A DNA stretch of 64,000 bases from Leisingera sp. S132 (GTDB taxonomy: Bacteria; Pseudomonadota; Alphaproteobacteria; Rhodobacterales; Rhodobacteraceae), in assembly GCF_025144465.1 (NCBI RefSeq), contig NZ_CP083553.1, positions 3,850,001 to 3,914,000 of the forward strand. Reading direction: 5' to 3'. The translations under genes and the position numbers were made by a program. How positions within the stretch are numbered: position 1 is the stretch's first letter; each line of letters starts with the position of its first letter. Shown in pieces: positions 8,028-17,028 of this stretch. The notes beneath the pieces are model-generated. The model did not search any database and had not been told where the DNA came from. It was given only the letters and a program-made list of their open reading frames with translations.

Positions 8028-9476
8028 ATGTCAATCTATTCCGCCCTTAACAGCGCGATGAGCGGTCTGTCTGCGGCCAGCCGGTCCTCGCAGATCGTTT
8101 CAGAGAACCTCGCCAACGCTCTGACGCCAGGCTACACGCGCCGGGTCCTGGATCTGAACAGCCCGGGCGCGGGCGTTCCCGGGGTCCGGATTGGCAATGT
8201 CCAGCGCTTGAACGACCCGATTGTGATTTCCAACCGCAGGGTGGCCGAGGCTGAATACGGCGCGGCCAAGGTTCAGGCCGATTTCTTCGGCCGGATGTCA
8301 GATCTGGTCGGCACCGTTGACGACGAGATGTCGCTGGCGTCCCAGCTGTCGGAATTTGAATCTTCTCTGATTGAGGTTGTTTCCCGCCCGGACTCGCAGC
8401 CCCGGCTTAATGATCTGTCGGTCAAGGCGGAGACACTGGCGGATTCAATTTCCCGAACGGCGGAAGGACTGCGGGACCTGCGGATCAACGCGGACAGTGC
8501 AATTAACAGCCAGGTCGACACCGTGAACCAGGCGCTGAAGGAAATCGAGAAGCTGAATGCGCGTATCATGGTTGTGGAAGCTGGCGGCATGGATGCCGTC
8601 TCCATGCATGACCAGCGGGACCAGCTGATCGACCAGGTGAACAAGATCATTCCGGTCAATGTGGTCCGGCGCGACAATGGGCAGGTGACGCTCTATTCAA
8701 CGGGCGGCGTGCGGCTGCTGGATGGCAAGGCGTCTGAGCTGAGCTTTAACCCGTCGCGGGATATCATGCCACACATGACGCTTGGCAATGGCATGCTGTC
8801 CGGGCTTGAGGTCGATGGAAGGGTCATTGACACAAGCCCCGGCGGCCCGCTGCGGGGCGGCACTTTGACCGCGCAGTTCGAAATCCGGGATGTGACCGCG
8901 GTGGAAGCCCAGGAAGATCTGGATGCCATGGCACGGGATCTGATCGAACGCTTCCAGGACCCGGCCTTGGACGGCACGATCGGGGTGACCGATGCAGGTA
9001 TCTTTACCGACGATGGCGGCTTTTTTGATCCTTCCAACACCGTCGGTATTTCCAACCGGATCGAGTTGAACGACCTGGTGTCTCTGACGGGCAGCGCAGA
9101 GACATGGCGGTTCCGCGACGGGCTTTATGCCGCCACCCCGGGCGACCCTGGCGATTCGAGCCTGCTGCAGGCCTATTCCGACGCGCTGAACACCACCCGC
9201 ACGGTGTCCTCGGTTGGTCTTGGGACATCGGACCTGACAGCAAGCACCCTAAGCGCGAACCTGTTGTCGCGTTTCGCGCAAGACAATGAAACAGCTTCAC
9301 GCGGCTCGGCCTTTGCGGCCACCAGCTTCAATGAGCTGAGCCAGGCGGAGCTTGCGCTCGGTGTCGATACCGATGCCGAGCTGCAGAACCTGATGCTGGT
9401 GGAAAAATACTATGCCGCCAATGCCCGGGTCATCTCCGTTGTTGATGAACTTATGGAAACGCTTCTGAGGATCTGA
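8028..9476 (+). CDS. flgK: Hook-associated protein 1 (FlgK)
   Basis: A 482-aa hook-filament junction protein. N-terminus SIYSALNSAMSGLSAASRSS with the rod motif NLANALTPGYTRR, a long coiled segment around residues 85-195, and a C-terminal NLMLVEKYYAANARVISVVDELMETLL. It is shorter than enteric FlgK (about 547 aa) but within the range of alphaproteobacteria. It lies 47 bases after flgE and 3 bases before flgL. Confidence 0.92.
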   Translation: MSIYSALNSAMSGLSAASRSSQIVSENLANALTPGYTRRVLDLNSPGAGVPGVRIGNVQRLNDPIVISNRRVAEAEYGAAKVQADFFGRMSDLVGTVDDEMSLASQLSEFESSLIEVVSRPDSQPRLNDLSVKAETLADSISRTAEGLRDLRINADSAINSQVDTVNQALKEIEKLNARIMVVEAGGMDAVSMHDQRDQLIDQVNKIIPVNVVRRDNGQVTLYSTGGVRLLDGKASELSFNPSRDIMPHMTLGNGMLSGLEVDGRVIDTSPGGPLRGGTLTAQFEIRDVTAVEAQEDLDAMARDLIERFQDPALDGTIGVTDAGIFTDDGGFFDPSNTVGISNRIELNDLVSLTGSAETWRFRDGLYAATPGDPGDSSLLQAYSDALNTTRTVSSVGLGTSDLTASTLSANLLSRFAQDNETASRGSAFAATSFNELSQAELALGVDTDAELQNLMLVEKYYAANARVISVVDELMETLLRI

Positions 9477-9479
9477 CGC

Positions 9480-10487
9480 ATGATTATTAATTCTTACGGC
9501 GATATGGCGCAGCACCTCTTTCTCCGCGGCCGGAATGCGGATCTCAAGGAAAACGTCACCACTCTTTCCGAAGAGTTCGCGACGGGGAAAACCTCGAATC
9601 TGACTGAGCGCTTGGGGGGAGACTTCACCTATTTGGCGGATCTGGAGAGCAATTTGAACCGGCTCGACAGCTACATGGTCACCAATAGCGAGGTGCAACT
9701 GTTTGCCACCACTATCCAGGGCAGCCTTGAAAAGGTTCAAGGCCAGGTTCAGGCGATGCGCAACGATATCCTGACACTGTCTCCGGCGATGGATGAATAC
9801 AATGCTGAACAGTTTGGCAGCCAGGCCCGGCAAAGGATGTCCAGCGCCATCAATATGATGAACACCTCTGTCGGCGGCCGAACTATCTTTGCCGGCACAG
9901 CGACAGATACCAAACCGCTCAACAATTCCGGGACGCTGATGAGCGCCATTCTGACGGAAGTGTCGGGGCTGACAACAGCCAATGACATCATTCAGGCGGT
10001 CAAGGACTGGTTTGATGATCCGTTAGGCTTTGACACCGTCATGTACAATGGTTCTGCAACAGCGCTGCAGCCAGTGACTGTGGGGGAGGGCGAACAGGTT
10101 TCTCTGGGTATCCAGGCCACAGATCCCAACCTCAAACACACACTGCAGAGTTATGTCATCACGGCGCTGGCAGACGAGCCGAGCCTGGGCCTGAGTGAAG
10201 ATGTTAAGATCGATCTGGTGATCGAGGCCAGCAGCGAGCTGACCGAAAGCGAAGACCGTCTGATCAAGGTGCAAGCCGATGTCGGTTTCATCGAGGGCCG
10301 CCTGGATGCAATAAGCACCCGCAACGAAGCGTCGAAAACGAGCCTGAGCATCGTCAAGAACAACTTGGTCTCTGCCGACCCGTATGAAACCTACACCCGG
10401 TTGCAGGAAGCACAGACACAGCTCGAAGGCATCTATACAATCACCGCGCGAAGCTCGCAGCTGTCCCTGCTGAAGTACATCTCATGA
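9480..10487 (+). CDS. flgL: Hook-associated protein 3 (FlgL, flagellin-like)
   Basis: A 335-aa junction protein of the flagellin fold. N-terminal helical region with LSEEFATGKTSNLTERLGG, a middle segment GGRTIFAGTATDTKPLNN typical of FlgL, and a C-terminal helix ending QLEGIYTITARSSQLSLLKYIS. Its stop overlaps the flgI start by four bases (ATGA), so the two are probably translationally coupled. Confidence 0.9.
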   Translation: MIINSYGDMAQHLFLRGRNADLKENVTTLSEEFATGKTSNLTERLGGDFTYLADLESNLNRLDSYMVTNSEVQLFATTIQGSLEKVQGQVQAMRNDILTLSPAMDEYNAEQFGSQARQRMSSAINMMNTSVGGRTIFAGTATDTKPLNNSGTLMSAILTEVSGLTTANDIIQAVKDWFDDPLGFDTVMYNGSATALQPVTVGEGEQVSLGIQATDPNLKHTLQSYVITALADEPSLGLSEDVKIDLVIEASSELTESEDRLIKVQADVGFIEGRLDAISTRNEASKTSLSIVKNNLVSADPYETYTRLQEAQTQLEGIYTITARSSQLSLLKYIS

Positions 10488-11590
10488 TCAGAATTCTCCG
10501 CCTTCTCATTGCATGCCTGTTTCTGCTGCCTGCAGTGGCCCAGGCCAATGCCATCCGGCTCAAGGATCTTGTTGAATTTGATGGCGTGCGCGGCAATGAC
10601 CTGGTCGGCTACGGTCTGGTTGTTGGCCTGGATGGCACCGGCGACGGTTTGCGCAACTCACCCTTCACCGAAGAAATCATGTCCAACATCCTGGAACGTC
10701 TGGGCGTCAACGTGACCGGGGAGCAATTCCGGCCGAAGAATGTTGCTGCGGTCTTTGTGACTGCGACACTGCCGCCGTTTGCGCGTGTCGGCAGCACGAT
10801 TGATGTGACAGTGTCTGCGATTGGCGACTCCAAGAGCCTTCTGGGCGGCACCCTGATCATGACCCCGCTGAATGCGGCGGATGGGCAGATCTACGCCGTT
10901 TCCCAGGGAACGATCCTGGCTGGCGGCGCAGTCGCCGAAGGTGAAGCCGCAGTCGTTACCCAAGGGGTGCCGACTGCCGGGGTAATCCCCTCGGGCGCCC
11001 GGGTTGAACGGGAAATCGACTTTGACCTTGCTTCGCTCAATTCCATGCGGCTGGCGCTGCGGGAACCGGATTTCACCACCGCTGGCCGCATTGAGCGGGC
11101 AATTAATGCTGAATTTGGCGGCAACGTTGCTCTGATGCGCGATTCCGGCACGGTAGAAGTCGACATTCGCCGCACCAATACTCGCTCGACCGCTCATGCG
11201 GTGGGACGGATCGAAAACATCCTGGTTGAGCCGCAGCGCAAGGCGCGCGTCGTTGTCGATCAGCGCTCCGGCACGATTGTGATGGGCAGCGATGTGCGGA
11301 TTTCCCGTGTCGCCGTGGCGCAAGGCAATCTGACTTTACGGATCGAGGAGACGCCGCTGGTTGTGCAGCCCAACCCCTTTTCTGATGGTGAGACAGTTGT
11401 CGTGCCGCGCACTGGTGCCGCTATCGAGGAAGAGGAAGGAATTCAGCTGGCAGAAGTTCCCGAAACAACGTCGCTGTCCGAAGTTGTCGCCGGTCTGAAT
11501 GCCCTGGGCGTATCGCCGCGGGACATGATCGACATTCTAAAAAGCCTCAAGGCGGCGGGAGCGCTGCACGCAGAGTTTGTGGTCCGCTGA
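10484..11590 (+). CDS. flgI: Flagellar P-ring protein FlgI
   Basis: A 368-aa periplasmic protein that forms the P ring around the rod in the peptidoglycan layer. A Sec signal peptide (cleavage probably after AVAQA, about residue 21) precedes the family start IRLKDLVEFDGVRGNDLVGYGLVVGLDGTGDG. The C-terminus contains ALGVSPRDMIDILKSLKAAGALHAEFVVR, as expected. Last gene of the hook operon. Confidence 0.95.
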   Translation: MIRILRLLIACLFLLPAVAQANAIRLKDLVEFDGVRGNDLVGYGLVVGLDGTGDGLRNSPFTEEIMSNILERLGVNVTGEQFRPKNVAAVFVTATLPPFARVGSTIDVTVSAIGDSKSLLGGTLIMTPLNAADGQIYAVSQGTILAGGAVAEGEAAVVTQGVPTAGVIPSGARVEREIDFDLASLNSMRLALREPDFTTAGRIERAINAEFGGNVALMRDSGTVEVDIRRTNTRSTAHAVGRIENILVEPQRKARVVVDQRSGTIVMGSDVRISRVAVAQGNLTLRIEETPLVVQPNPFSDGETVVVPRTGAAIEEEEGIQLAEVPETTSLSEVVAGLNALGVSPRDMIDILKSLKAAGALHAEFVVR

Positions 11591-11614
11591 CCCTGGTCTT
11601 CTTAGGAAGCTTGC

Positions 11615-11640
11615 CCCGGCCTTTCTTGTAAGGGCCGGGT
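11615..11640 (+). terminator. Terminator-like hairpin after flgI
   Basis: A CCCGGCCTTT / AAGGGCCGGG stem-loop begins about 25 bases past the flgI stop and is followed by a short T-rich stretch (TATTTTGCT). Confidence 0.65.
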
Positions 11641-11947
11641 ATTTTGCTGTCTGGTGATGCCGTCTGACGCAGCTTTGGAAGAGAAAGCTGCTCAGCAAAG
11701 GCCGGTTTTCTCTCATCGGTTTACTAGCAGCCGGATCTGCCTGTGATGGCATGTGTGTTCAACGGGAGCTGCGTAAACTGGCCGTCCTGGCTGGGCAACA
11801 TGTGCGGTTTCGAACCAAGATGAATGTCCGAAGCGGCACGTATTGTTTCAAGAGGGGTTTGTGGCTGTGTTTCCGGATGTGCGTTCAAATGCAGTCGGGC
11901 AAAAGCAGGTTCCTTTTCTGCTACTGTTTGCAGATCGCTTTACCGCA
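11641..11947. other. Non-coding gap between convergent flgI and fliP
   Basis: About 300 bases with no frame that resembles a protein. Short open frames cross it, but they run into the antisense of fliP and have no homology that I recognise and no good ribosome site. I see no repeat or RNA structure apart from the two flanking terminators. Confidence 0.5.
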
Positions 11948-11977
11948 GAAAAAAGCCGGACACACAATGTGCCCGGC
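11948..11977 (-). terminator. Rho-independent terminator after fliP
   Basis: On the minus strand GCCGGGCACA pairs with TGTGTCCGGC across a 3-base loop and is followed by TTTTTT, 23 bases past the fliP stop. Confidence 0.9.
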
Positions 11978-12000
11978 GTCTTCAGCTTGGATCGAACTGT

Positions 12001-12744
12001 TCAGGGGTAGTAGCTGCGGACCAGTGCAGTTGCGATCAGGCTCCAGCCATCAGCGACAACAAAGAACGCCAGTTTGAAGGGCAGGGAGACGATTGCTGGA
12101 GGGACCATCATCATCCCCATCGACATCAGGATCGCGGCAACGACGAGATCAATCACAAGGAACGGCAGGAACACCAGGAAACCGATTTGAAAGGCCCGGG
12201 CAATTTCCGACAGCAGAAAGCTTGGCACCAAGGCTGACAAAGGTGCCTCAGGCACCGGGTCCAGGCCCTGAGTCTCGGGTCTGAGATCAGCAATTGCATA
12301 AAACGTGTCCGGGTCCAGCCTGTTGGCCATGAATGCCCGGAACGGCTCCAAGCTGCGCGTGATGGCTTCGCCGGGCTCGAGCCGCTCTTCCAGAAGCGGA
12401 TTGATGCCAGTGGACCAGGCTTCTGTGAAAACCGGTTCCATCACGAAATAGGTCAGAAACAGCGCCAGGCTGATCATCAGCATATTGGGGGGCGCCTGCT
12501 GCAGCCCGATGCCCTGACGGAGGATGGAAAGAACCGTCACCAGGAACGGGAAGCAGGTAATCATGATCAGCAGCCCAGGGGCCAGGCTGAGCACAGTAAT
12601 CAGCAGGATCAGCTGGATCGAACGGGCGGATATCGACTGCCCGTCTGCCAGAGAGAGGCTCAATTCTTGAGCAAGGGCGGTGTGCGGCAGGGTCAGCAGC
12701 AGCACCGAGATCAGAGCCGCCCGCACAAATGTCGTATGTGTCAT
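12001..12744 (-). CDS. fliP: Flagellar type III export protein FliP
   Basis: A 247-aa core component of the export gate (FliPQR). It has a cleavable signal peptide (ending HTALA) and four membrane segments. Family-specific stretches include LAPGLLIMITCFPFLVTVLSILRQ, QQAPPNMLMISLALFLTYF and the C-terminal FLPFLVIDLVVAAILMSMGMMMVPP. It overlaps the fliN stop by ATGA and is last in fliF-fliH-fliN-fliP. Confidence 0.96.
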   Translation of the reverse strand: MTHTTFVRAALISVLLLTLPHTALAQELSLSLADGQSISARSIQLILLITVLSLAPGLLIMITCFPFLVTVLSILRQGIGLQQAPPNMLMISLALFLTYFVMEPVFTEAWSTGINPLLEERLEPGEAITRSLEPFRAFMANRLDPDTFYAIADLRPETQGLDPVPEAPLSALVPSFLLSEIARAFQIGFLVFLPFLVIDLVVAAILMSMGMMMVPPAIVSLPFKLAFFVVADGWSLIATALVRSYYP

Positions 12745-13037
12745 CCCAAACCGCTTTGCAGATCGGCAATTTCCGTCAGGCGCACGGCCAGCTGGCCTGC
12801 CTGGTCGCCTTCCAGTTCTTCCAGCTGGCCGCGTGCAACCAGGCGGTCGCCGACGTACAGGTCCACCGGGTCTTCGACTCTCTTGTCCAAGGTCAGAATG
12901 GCGTTTTCACCCAGGCTGACCAGGTCGCGGATCAATGGCCGGGCTTTGCCGACTGAGACGAGCACTTCGACTGGAACCGAAACGAAAGGGTTGCTCGCAT
13001 CGGCAGATTTCATGTTCAGATCGGCCGCGTCATCCAT
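12741..13037 (-). CDS. fliN: Flagellar motor switch protein FliN
   Basis: A 98-aa C-ring protein with the SpoA fold. The segment VPVEVLVSVGKARPLIRDLVSLGENAILTLDKRVEDPVDLYVGDRLVARGQ is the conserved FliN core. I start it at the ATG at 13037, which has GAGGA eight bases upstream and overlaps the fliH stop by eight bases. The frame extends five codons further to 13052. It is the only C-ring gene in the window. Confidence 0.92.
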   Translation of the reverse strand: MDDAADLNMKSADASNPFVSVPVEVLVSVGKARPLIRDLVSLGENAILTLDKRVEDPVDLYVGDRLVARGQLEELEGDQAGQLAVRLTEIADLQSGLG

Positions 13038-13629
13038 AGTGGCTGTCCTCATTTGCGTGATAGGTAAAGGCTTCGATCGAATCCTGGATGGACTCGAGAA
13101 GGGCGTCGCAGTTGATTTCGCACTCCGCGCTGCCCACGCTCAGGTAGGCTTGGCCCGGCGACAGAACGCTGTCTTCCCGAACTGTCACTGGCACGGAAAA
13201 CTTCTCCGGCAGCAGACTGCGCACAGCAGCGCCCTCGCCTGGAGAAACCACGATTTGCATCGGCTGGTCGGCCTGCCCCTTGGCCATGCTTGCCAGCTGG
13301 TCGACGATATGGTGCCCGAAGGATGCGGCCATTGCATCCGGAAGAACCGCACTGGTCAGAACCTTGAACATCGGATCCAGTGAGTCGAGCAGCTGGCTTT
13401 GCGCTTCCTGATAGGTGAAATTCAGGTCCTCAAGAGAGCTGGCAAGCTCTGCTGAGATCCGGGTGTTCTCCTGATCCTTGGCCGTCACCGCGTCATCCCA
13501 GCCGGCACTATAGCCGTTCTCAAATGATGCCAGGCGCTGTTCTTCGATGAGCTCCTCGGAAATTGCTGGCAGAGCAGGCTCCACCGGTGTCTTCATACCG
13601 AAGTCTTCTAGCAAATGTGCAATTGTCAT
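13030..13629 (-). CDS. fliH: FliH-like flagellar assembly protein
   Basis: A 199-aa protein between fliF and fliN. The N-terminus is acidic, the middle (about residues 25-90) is helical and coiled-coil-like (FENGYSAGWDDAVTAKDQ is a FliH-type motif), and the C-terminal part has the beta/alpha pattern of FliH/V-ATPase E-like stators (VSPGEGAAVRSLL, LSPGQAYLSVGSAECEINCDALLESI). FliH binds the ATPase FliI and docks it at the C-ring. The sequence is divergent, so I assign it by position plus pattern. It overlaps fliF by one base (TGATG). Confidence 0.75.
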   Translation of the reverse strand: MTIAHLLEDFGMKTPVEPALPAISEELIEEQRLASFENGYSAGWDDAVTAKDQENTRISAELASSLEDLNFTYQEAQSQLLDSLDPMFKVLTSAVLPDAMAASFGHHIVDQLASMAKGQADQPMQIVVSPGEGAAVRSLLPEKFSVPVTVREDSVLSPGQAYLSVGSAECEINCDALLESIQDSIEAFTYHANEDSHYG

Positions 13630-15305
13630 CAGGCCTGCTCCTTACTCTCTTCCAGCCAGCCGCGCAGGATTTGAACCGTCTCTTCCTGACGTTCGCCGAT
13701 CAGGCTGCGCAGCCGGTCGACGGGATCGCCCGTGCTGCCGCCCATGGCGGGCAGGCCGATAGCGCCCATCATATCCCCGGTGCCCATCTCAGGCAGGCCG
13801 CCTAGCGGCTCGAACTGTCCGGTTTCGTTGTTTTCAATCTCGCCATCCAGAGCCAGCCCTGCACCCAGGTCAGGCGCGGTCATGAAGCCGTCGCCGCCCA
13901 TTCCGGGAAGCCCAGGCAGCGCATCAGCCCCGCCACCTGGTGCTGGCAGCGCAGTTGCCGAGCCACCCTGGTTCGACAGGATTGGCCGCACAACGAACAG
14001 GCCCAGAATCAGGCTGACGATGGCGAGAGCCGCGATTTGAATCAGCGACATGGCGTCAAAGTTCAGTTTGTCCAAAAAGGAAGCTGTCGCCACGACGCCC
14101 TGCGGTTCAACTGCCGGCAATTCCATCGATTTGAGCGTGATCACGTCTCCACGGTCTGCGTCAAAGCCGACCGCAGCGGAAATCAGCTCCCGCATTGCAG
14201 CCAGTTCTTCTTCAGGGCGGGGCTGGAAAACGGCTTCGCCTGCCTCGTTTGTAACGGCAGTGCCATTGATCAGGACCGCAACTGTCAGGCGTTTGATAGC
14301 GCCCGGGCCGCGAAGGATTTCTTTTTCAGTTTCCGAGATTTCATAGTTGATTCTCTCCCGGGTGGCGCTGGTGTTTGCCTTGGAACCTTGGCCAGAGGCT
14401 GCATCGCCGTCAGGAATATTGGACGCAACTGTGACCTCGCCGGACTGGTTAGTCGATGAATCAGCGCGCTCTTCGACATCGGTGCTGACCGCAACACGGC
14501 TTTTCGGGTCCACCAGCTTCTCGCGGATCGATTCGGTGTCGGTGATGGTTTCCACACTCACTTCGACGACGGCATTGCCCTGCCCCACGCGGGCTTCGAC
14601 AAGCCGCAGCACGCGTTCCCGAATCGTTTGCGAACGGTCGTCAGTGCCCGCAGCTGCTGCGGCAGTTGTATCGGCAGAGCCGATCAGCGCGCCATTGGCA
14701 TCAATAACCGCGACGTTATCCACAGCCAGGCCGGTAACGGCGGATGATACCAGGAAACGGATCGCATTGGCCTGGGCGGGCGTGATCGGGGATCCCATTG
14801 GCACAATAGAGACCGAAGCAGTGGGTTCAACAGTCCGCTGAAACGGATTCGACCCAGTATTTGCTATATGCACCCGTGCCTGGCTCACATGCGGGCTGGC
14901 GACGATTGTGCGGGCCAGTTCGCCTTCCTTGGCACGCCAGTATGCTGCGTCGAACATTTGTGAGGTGGTACCGAAACCACTAAGCGAATCAAGGAGTTCG
15001 TATCCCTTACCGCCATTGGCAGGTAGGCCTTCGCTGGCCAGTGTCATACGAAGTTCATCGCGTTGCGTGGATGGCACATAAATCGAGCCGCCGCGCACTT
15101 CAAATTGGGTGCCGCGCTGTTCCAGCGCCCGCACCACATCCCCGGCCGTGCCGCTTTCCAGCCCGGCATAGAGAAGTGTCATAGTTGGCTTGCTTGCCAC
15201 ATGGGACATCGCGATGACGCTGAGAATCATGATTACCGTGGCTCCCACGGCAATCAGACGCTTTCTCATGTCCATTTCTGCCCAGACATTCTTGATCTGC
15301 TGCAC
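13629..15305 (-). CDS. fliF: Flagellar MS-ring protein FliF
   Basis: A 558-aa inner-membrane ring protein. N-terminal helix (RKRLIAVGATVIMILSVIA), YscJ/FliF domain (YAGLESGTAGDVVRALEQRG, YELLDSLSGFGTTSQMFDAAYWRAKEGELART), and a second membrane helix (LIQIAALAIVSLILGLFVV). The C-terminal VDRLRSLIGERQEETVQILRGWLEE is the usual FliG-binding tail. The start is the GTG at 15305 with CGGAGG five bases upstream. The frame stays open upstream to 15344 but without a good start. First gene of a four-gene operon divergent from fliL. Confidence 0.94.
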   Translation of the reverse strand: MQQIKNVWAEMDMRKRLIAVGATVIMILSVIAMSHVASKPTMTLLYAGLESGTAGDVVRALEQRGTQFEVRGGSIYVPSTQRDELRMTLASEGLPANGGKGYELLDSLSGFGTTSQMFDAAYWRAKEGELARTIVASPHVSQARVHIANTGSNPFQRTVEPTASVSIVPMGSPITPAQANAIRFLVSSAVTGLAVDNVAVIDANGALIGSADTTAAAAAGTDDRSQTIRERVLRLVEARVGQGNAVVEVSVETITDTESIREKLVDPKSRVAVSTDVEERADSSTNQSGEVTVASNIPDGDAASGQGSKANTSATRERINYEISETEKEILRGPGAIKRLTVAVLINGTAVTNEAGEAVFQPRPEEELAAMRELISAAVGFDADRGDVITLKSMELPAVEPQGVVATASFLDKLNFDAMSLIQIAALAIVSLILGLFVVRPILSNQGGSATALPAPGGGADALPGLPGMGGDGFMTAPDLGAGLALDGEIENNETGQFEPLGGLPEMGTGDMMGAIGLPAMGGSTGDPVDRLRSLIGERQEETVQILRGWLEESKEQA

Positions 15306-15363
15306 ATTAACCTCCGTCGCACCGGCGTTCTCTCCGGCATGCAACCGTTTTGACGGATCGGCC

Positions 15364-15378
15364 TTAACATTCGGTTAG
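15364..15378. promoter_or_regulatory. CtrA-type box between fliF and fliL
   Basis: TTAA-CATTCGG-TTAG is one mismatch from TTAA-N7-TTAA, in the 119-base region shared by the divergent fliF and fliL starts (59 and 46 bases away respectively). Confidence 0.5.
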
Positions 15379-15424
15379 TTCCTCGCAGGTTATGAAGAAG
15401 CTGCACGACGTTTTAGGGATAGCC

Positions 15425-15949
15425 ATGACAGACGCTGCAGTAGATATCGAAGCAGATGCCCCGGCCAAGAAAGGCAAATTGCCCCTGATCATTGGGGTGG
15501 TGCTTGCACTGGCGGGCGCGGGCGGCGGATTCTTTGCCGTACAGTCAGGCCTTCTTCCCTTTGGTCAGAAAGCGGCGCCAGAACCGGCGCACGCGGCCGA
15601 AGTGGCGCCAGAAGGCGTGGACACAGGTGAGACGGCGATGGATATCGCCAATCTTGCCTTCATCGAAATGGACCCGATTCTGATTACCCTGCGCAAAGCC
15701 AGCGGTTTGAAGCATCTCAGGTTCCGCGCGCAACTAGAGGTCAGCCTGGCACACCAGGCTGAAGTCGAAAGAGTCCTCCCGCGGGTTGTCGATGTCCTGA
15801 ACAGCTATCTGAGAGCATTGGAGCTGGAGGATCTGTCAGATCCGATGGCTCTTCCGAAACTGAGGGCGCAGATGCTGCGGCGGATCAATATTGCCACCGG
15901 CCAGGGCCGGGTGCGCGATCTGCTGATCATGGATTTCGTACTGAACTAG
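15425..15949 (+). CDS. fliL: Flagellar basal body protein FliL
   Basis: A 174-aa single-pass protein that surrounds the stator. Short cytoplasmic N-terminus, one membrane helix (LPLIIGVVLALAGAGGGFFAVQ), then a periplasmic domain with IEMDPILITLRKASGLKHLRFRAQLEVS and a C-terminal VRDLLIMDFVLN, all typical of FliL. The ATG at 15425 has AGGGAT six bases upstream. A 5' extension to 15392 is less likely. First of fliL, two small genes, motA and the large periplasmic gene. Confidence 0.9.
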   Translation: MTDAAVDIEADAPAKKGKLPLIIGVVLALAGAGGGFFAVQSGLLPFGQKAAPEPAHAAEVAPEGVDTGETAMDIANLAFIEMDPILITLRKASGLKHLRFRAQLEVSLAHQAEVERVLPRVVDVLNSYLRALELEDLSDPMALPKLRAQMLRRINIATGQGRVRDLLIMDFVLN

Positions 15950-15958
15950 GAGGACAGG

Positions 15959-16408
15959 ATGGACATTATTGCTGATATCCTGCTTGCGGCCGGAGCGTTG
16001 GGCGCCGGATTCTATTGTCTGGTGCTGTCGCGCCGGCTGAAGCGGTTCAATGACCTGGAGAAAGGTGTTGGCGGAGCGGTTGCCGTTCTGTCTGCACAGG
16101 TGGATGACCTGAACAAATCGCTGCAATCGGCACAGCAGGTTTCCGATGGGTCCAGCAAGGCGCTGCAGCAGCTGACCGGCCGGGCCGAATCTGTGGCGCA
16201 GAGGCTGGAACTGATGATGGCTTCGATGCACGACATACCCGAGGCCGGTGCTGCGGCCCCTGCGCCAGCGGAGCCCGCCGCCGAAGACGCCGCAATGGCC
16301 GCAGCCTATGAGGCTGACCCGCAGCCAGCTGCCGAGGCACAGGAAGAACCGAAGTCTGCCGGTTTGATGTTTGTGCGCCATAACCGCAGCCAGAATCGGG
16401 TGGCGTGA
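15959..16408 (+). CDS. Small membrane coiled-coil protein (DUF6468-like)
   Basis: A 149-aa protein that I cannot name with certainty. One membrane helix at the N-terminus (IIADILLAAGALGAGFYCLVLS), a basic stretch RRLKRF, a coiled-coil region of about residues 35-95 (VLSAQVDDLNKSLQSAQQ...), then an Ala/Pro/Glu-rich tail. Small proteins of this kind, some called DUF6468, occur in alphaproteobacterial flagellar clusters near fliL. It starts 9 bases after fliL and touches the next gene (TGATG). Position suggests a motor- or basal-body-associated part, which is inference. Confidence 0.65.
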   Translation: MDIIADILLAAGALGAGFYCLVLSRRLKRFNDLEKGVGGAVAVLSAQVDDLNKSLQSAQQVSDGSSKALQQLTGRAESVAQRLELMMASMHDIPEAGAAAPAPAEPAAEDAAMAAAYEADPQPAAEAQEEPKSAGLMFVRHNRSQNRVA

Positions 16409-17013
16409 TGGCGAAGAAAACCAAACGCTTCCGGCGCAGCGGCACTCTGATGATGCTGGCGCTGCTGCTGATGGGCTCTGCCGTGGTGCGGCTGGGTCTT
16501 GAAGCCGGACCTGCCATTGCACGTGAAGTAGCGAGCCTCAAGGAGGCGGGCCAGGAAGGTGCCGCGCATGACGGGCAGCCGCAGCGCGACGCGATGCCGA
16601 CATCGGCCGAGCTGCAGACGATGCTGGCAGCATTTCAGCAGAGGGAAGAGGTCTTGGCCGCCCGCGAGGCGGAGATCGAAGACCGGATGAAGGCGCTGGA
16701 AATTGCTGATCAGGCGATTGATATGAAGCTGGCGGCGTTGGAGCAGGCGGAAGAGAAGCTGCGCGCAACCCTCGCGCTGGCTGACGGGGCAACTGAAGCA
16801 GATGTGTCCCGGCTGACGACGGTTTACGAACAGATGAAACCCAAGGAAGCCTCAGCATTGTTCGAGGAAATGGACCCGGCTTTTGCTGCGGGTTTCCTGG
16901 CCCGCATGCAGCCGGAGGCAGCCGCGGGAATCATGGCAGGCCTCAGCCCCGAGGCAGCCTATACGATCAGCGTCGTGCTGGCCGGACGTAACGGATCCGT
17001 GCCCAAGGAATAA
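16408..17013 (+). CDS. MotE-like protein (MgtE-N-type C-terminal domain)
   Basis: A 201-aa protein with an N-terminal membrane helix (TLMMLALLLMGSAVVRLGL), a charged coiled coil (about residues 60-125, QREEVLAAREAEIEDRMKALE...), and a C-terminal helical hairpin repeat YEQMKPKEASALFEEMDPAFAAGFLARMQPEAAAGIMAGLSPE. The last part resembles the MgtE N-domain, as in MotE, a chaperone of the periplasmic motor protein MotC in Sinorhizobium. No MotC by sequence is present, but the large periplasmic gene two places downstream could be its counterpart. The start is the ATG that overlaps the previous stop. A GTG one codon earlier is possible. Confidence 0.75.
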   Translation: MAKKTKRFRRSGTLMMLALLLMGSAVVRLGLEAGPAIAREVASLKEAGQEGAAHDGQPQRDAMPTSAELQTMLAAFQQREEVLAAREAEIEDRMKALEIADQAIDMKLAALEQAEEKLRATLALADGATEADVSRLTTVYEQMKPKEASALFEEMDPAFAAGFLARMQPEAAAGIMAGLSPEAAYTISVVLAGRNGSVPKE

Positions 17014-17028
17014 TTTGGGCGCGGCGGC

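Noticed and set aside
11751-12237. Open frames across the flgI-fliP gap
   Set aside because: They run into the antisense of fliP, lack ribosome sites and contain the fliP terminator.
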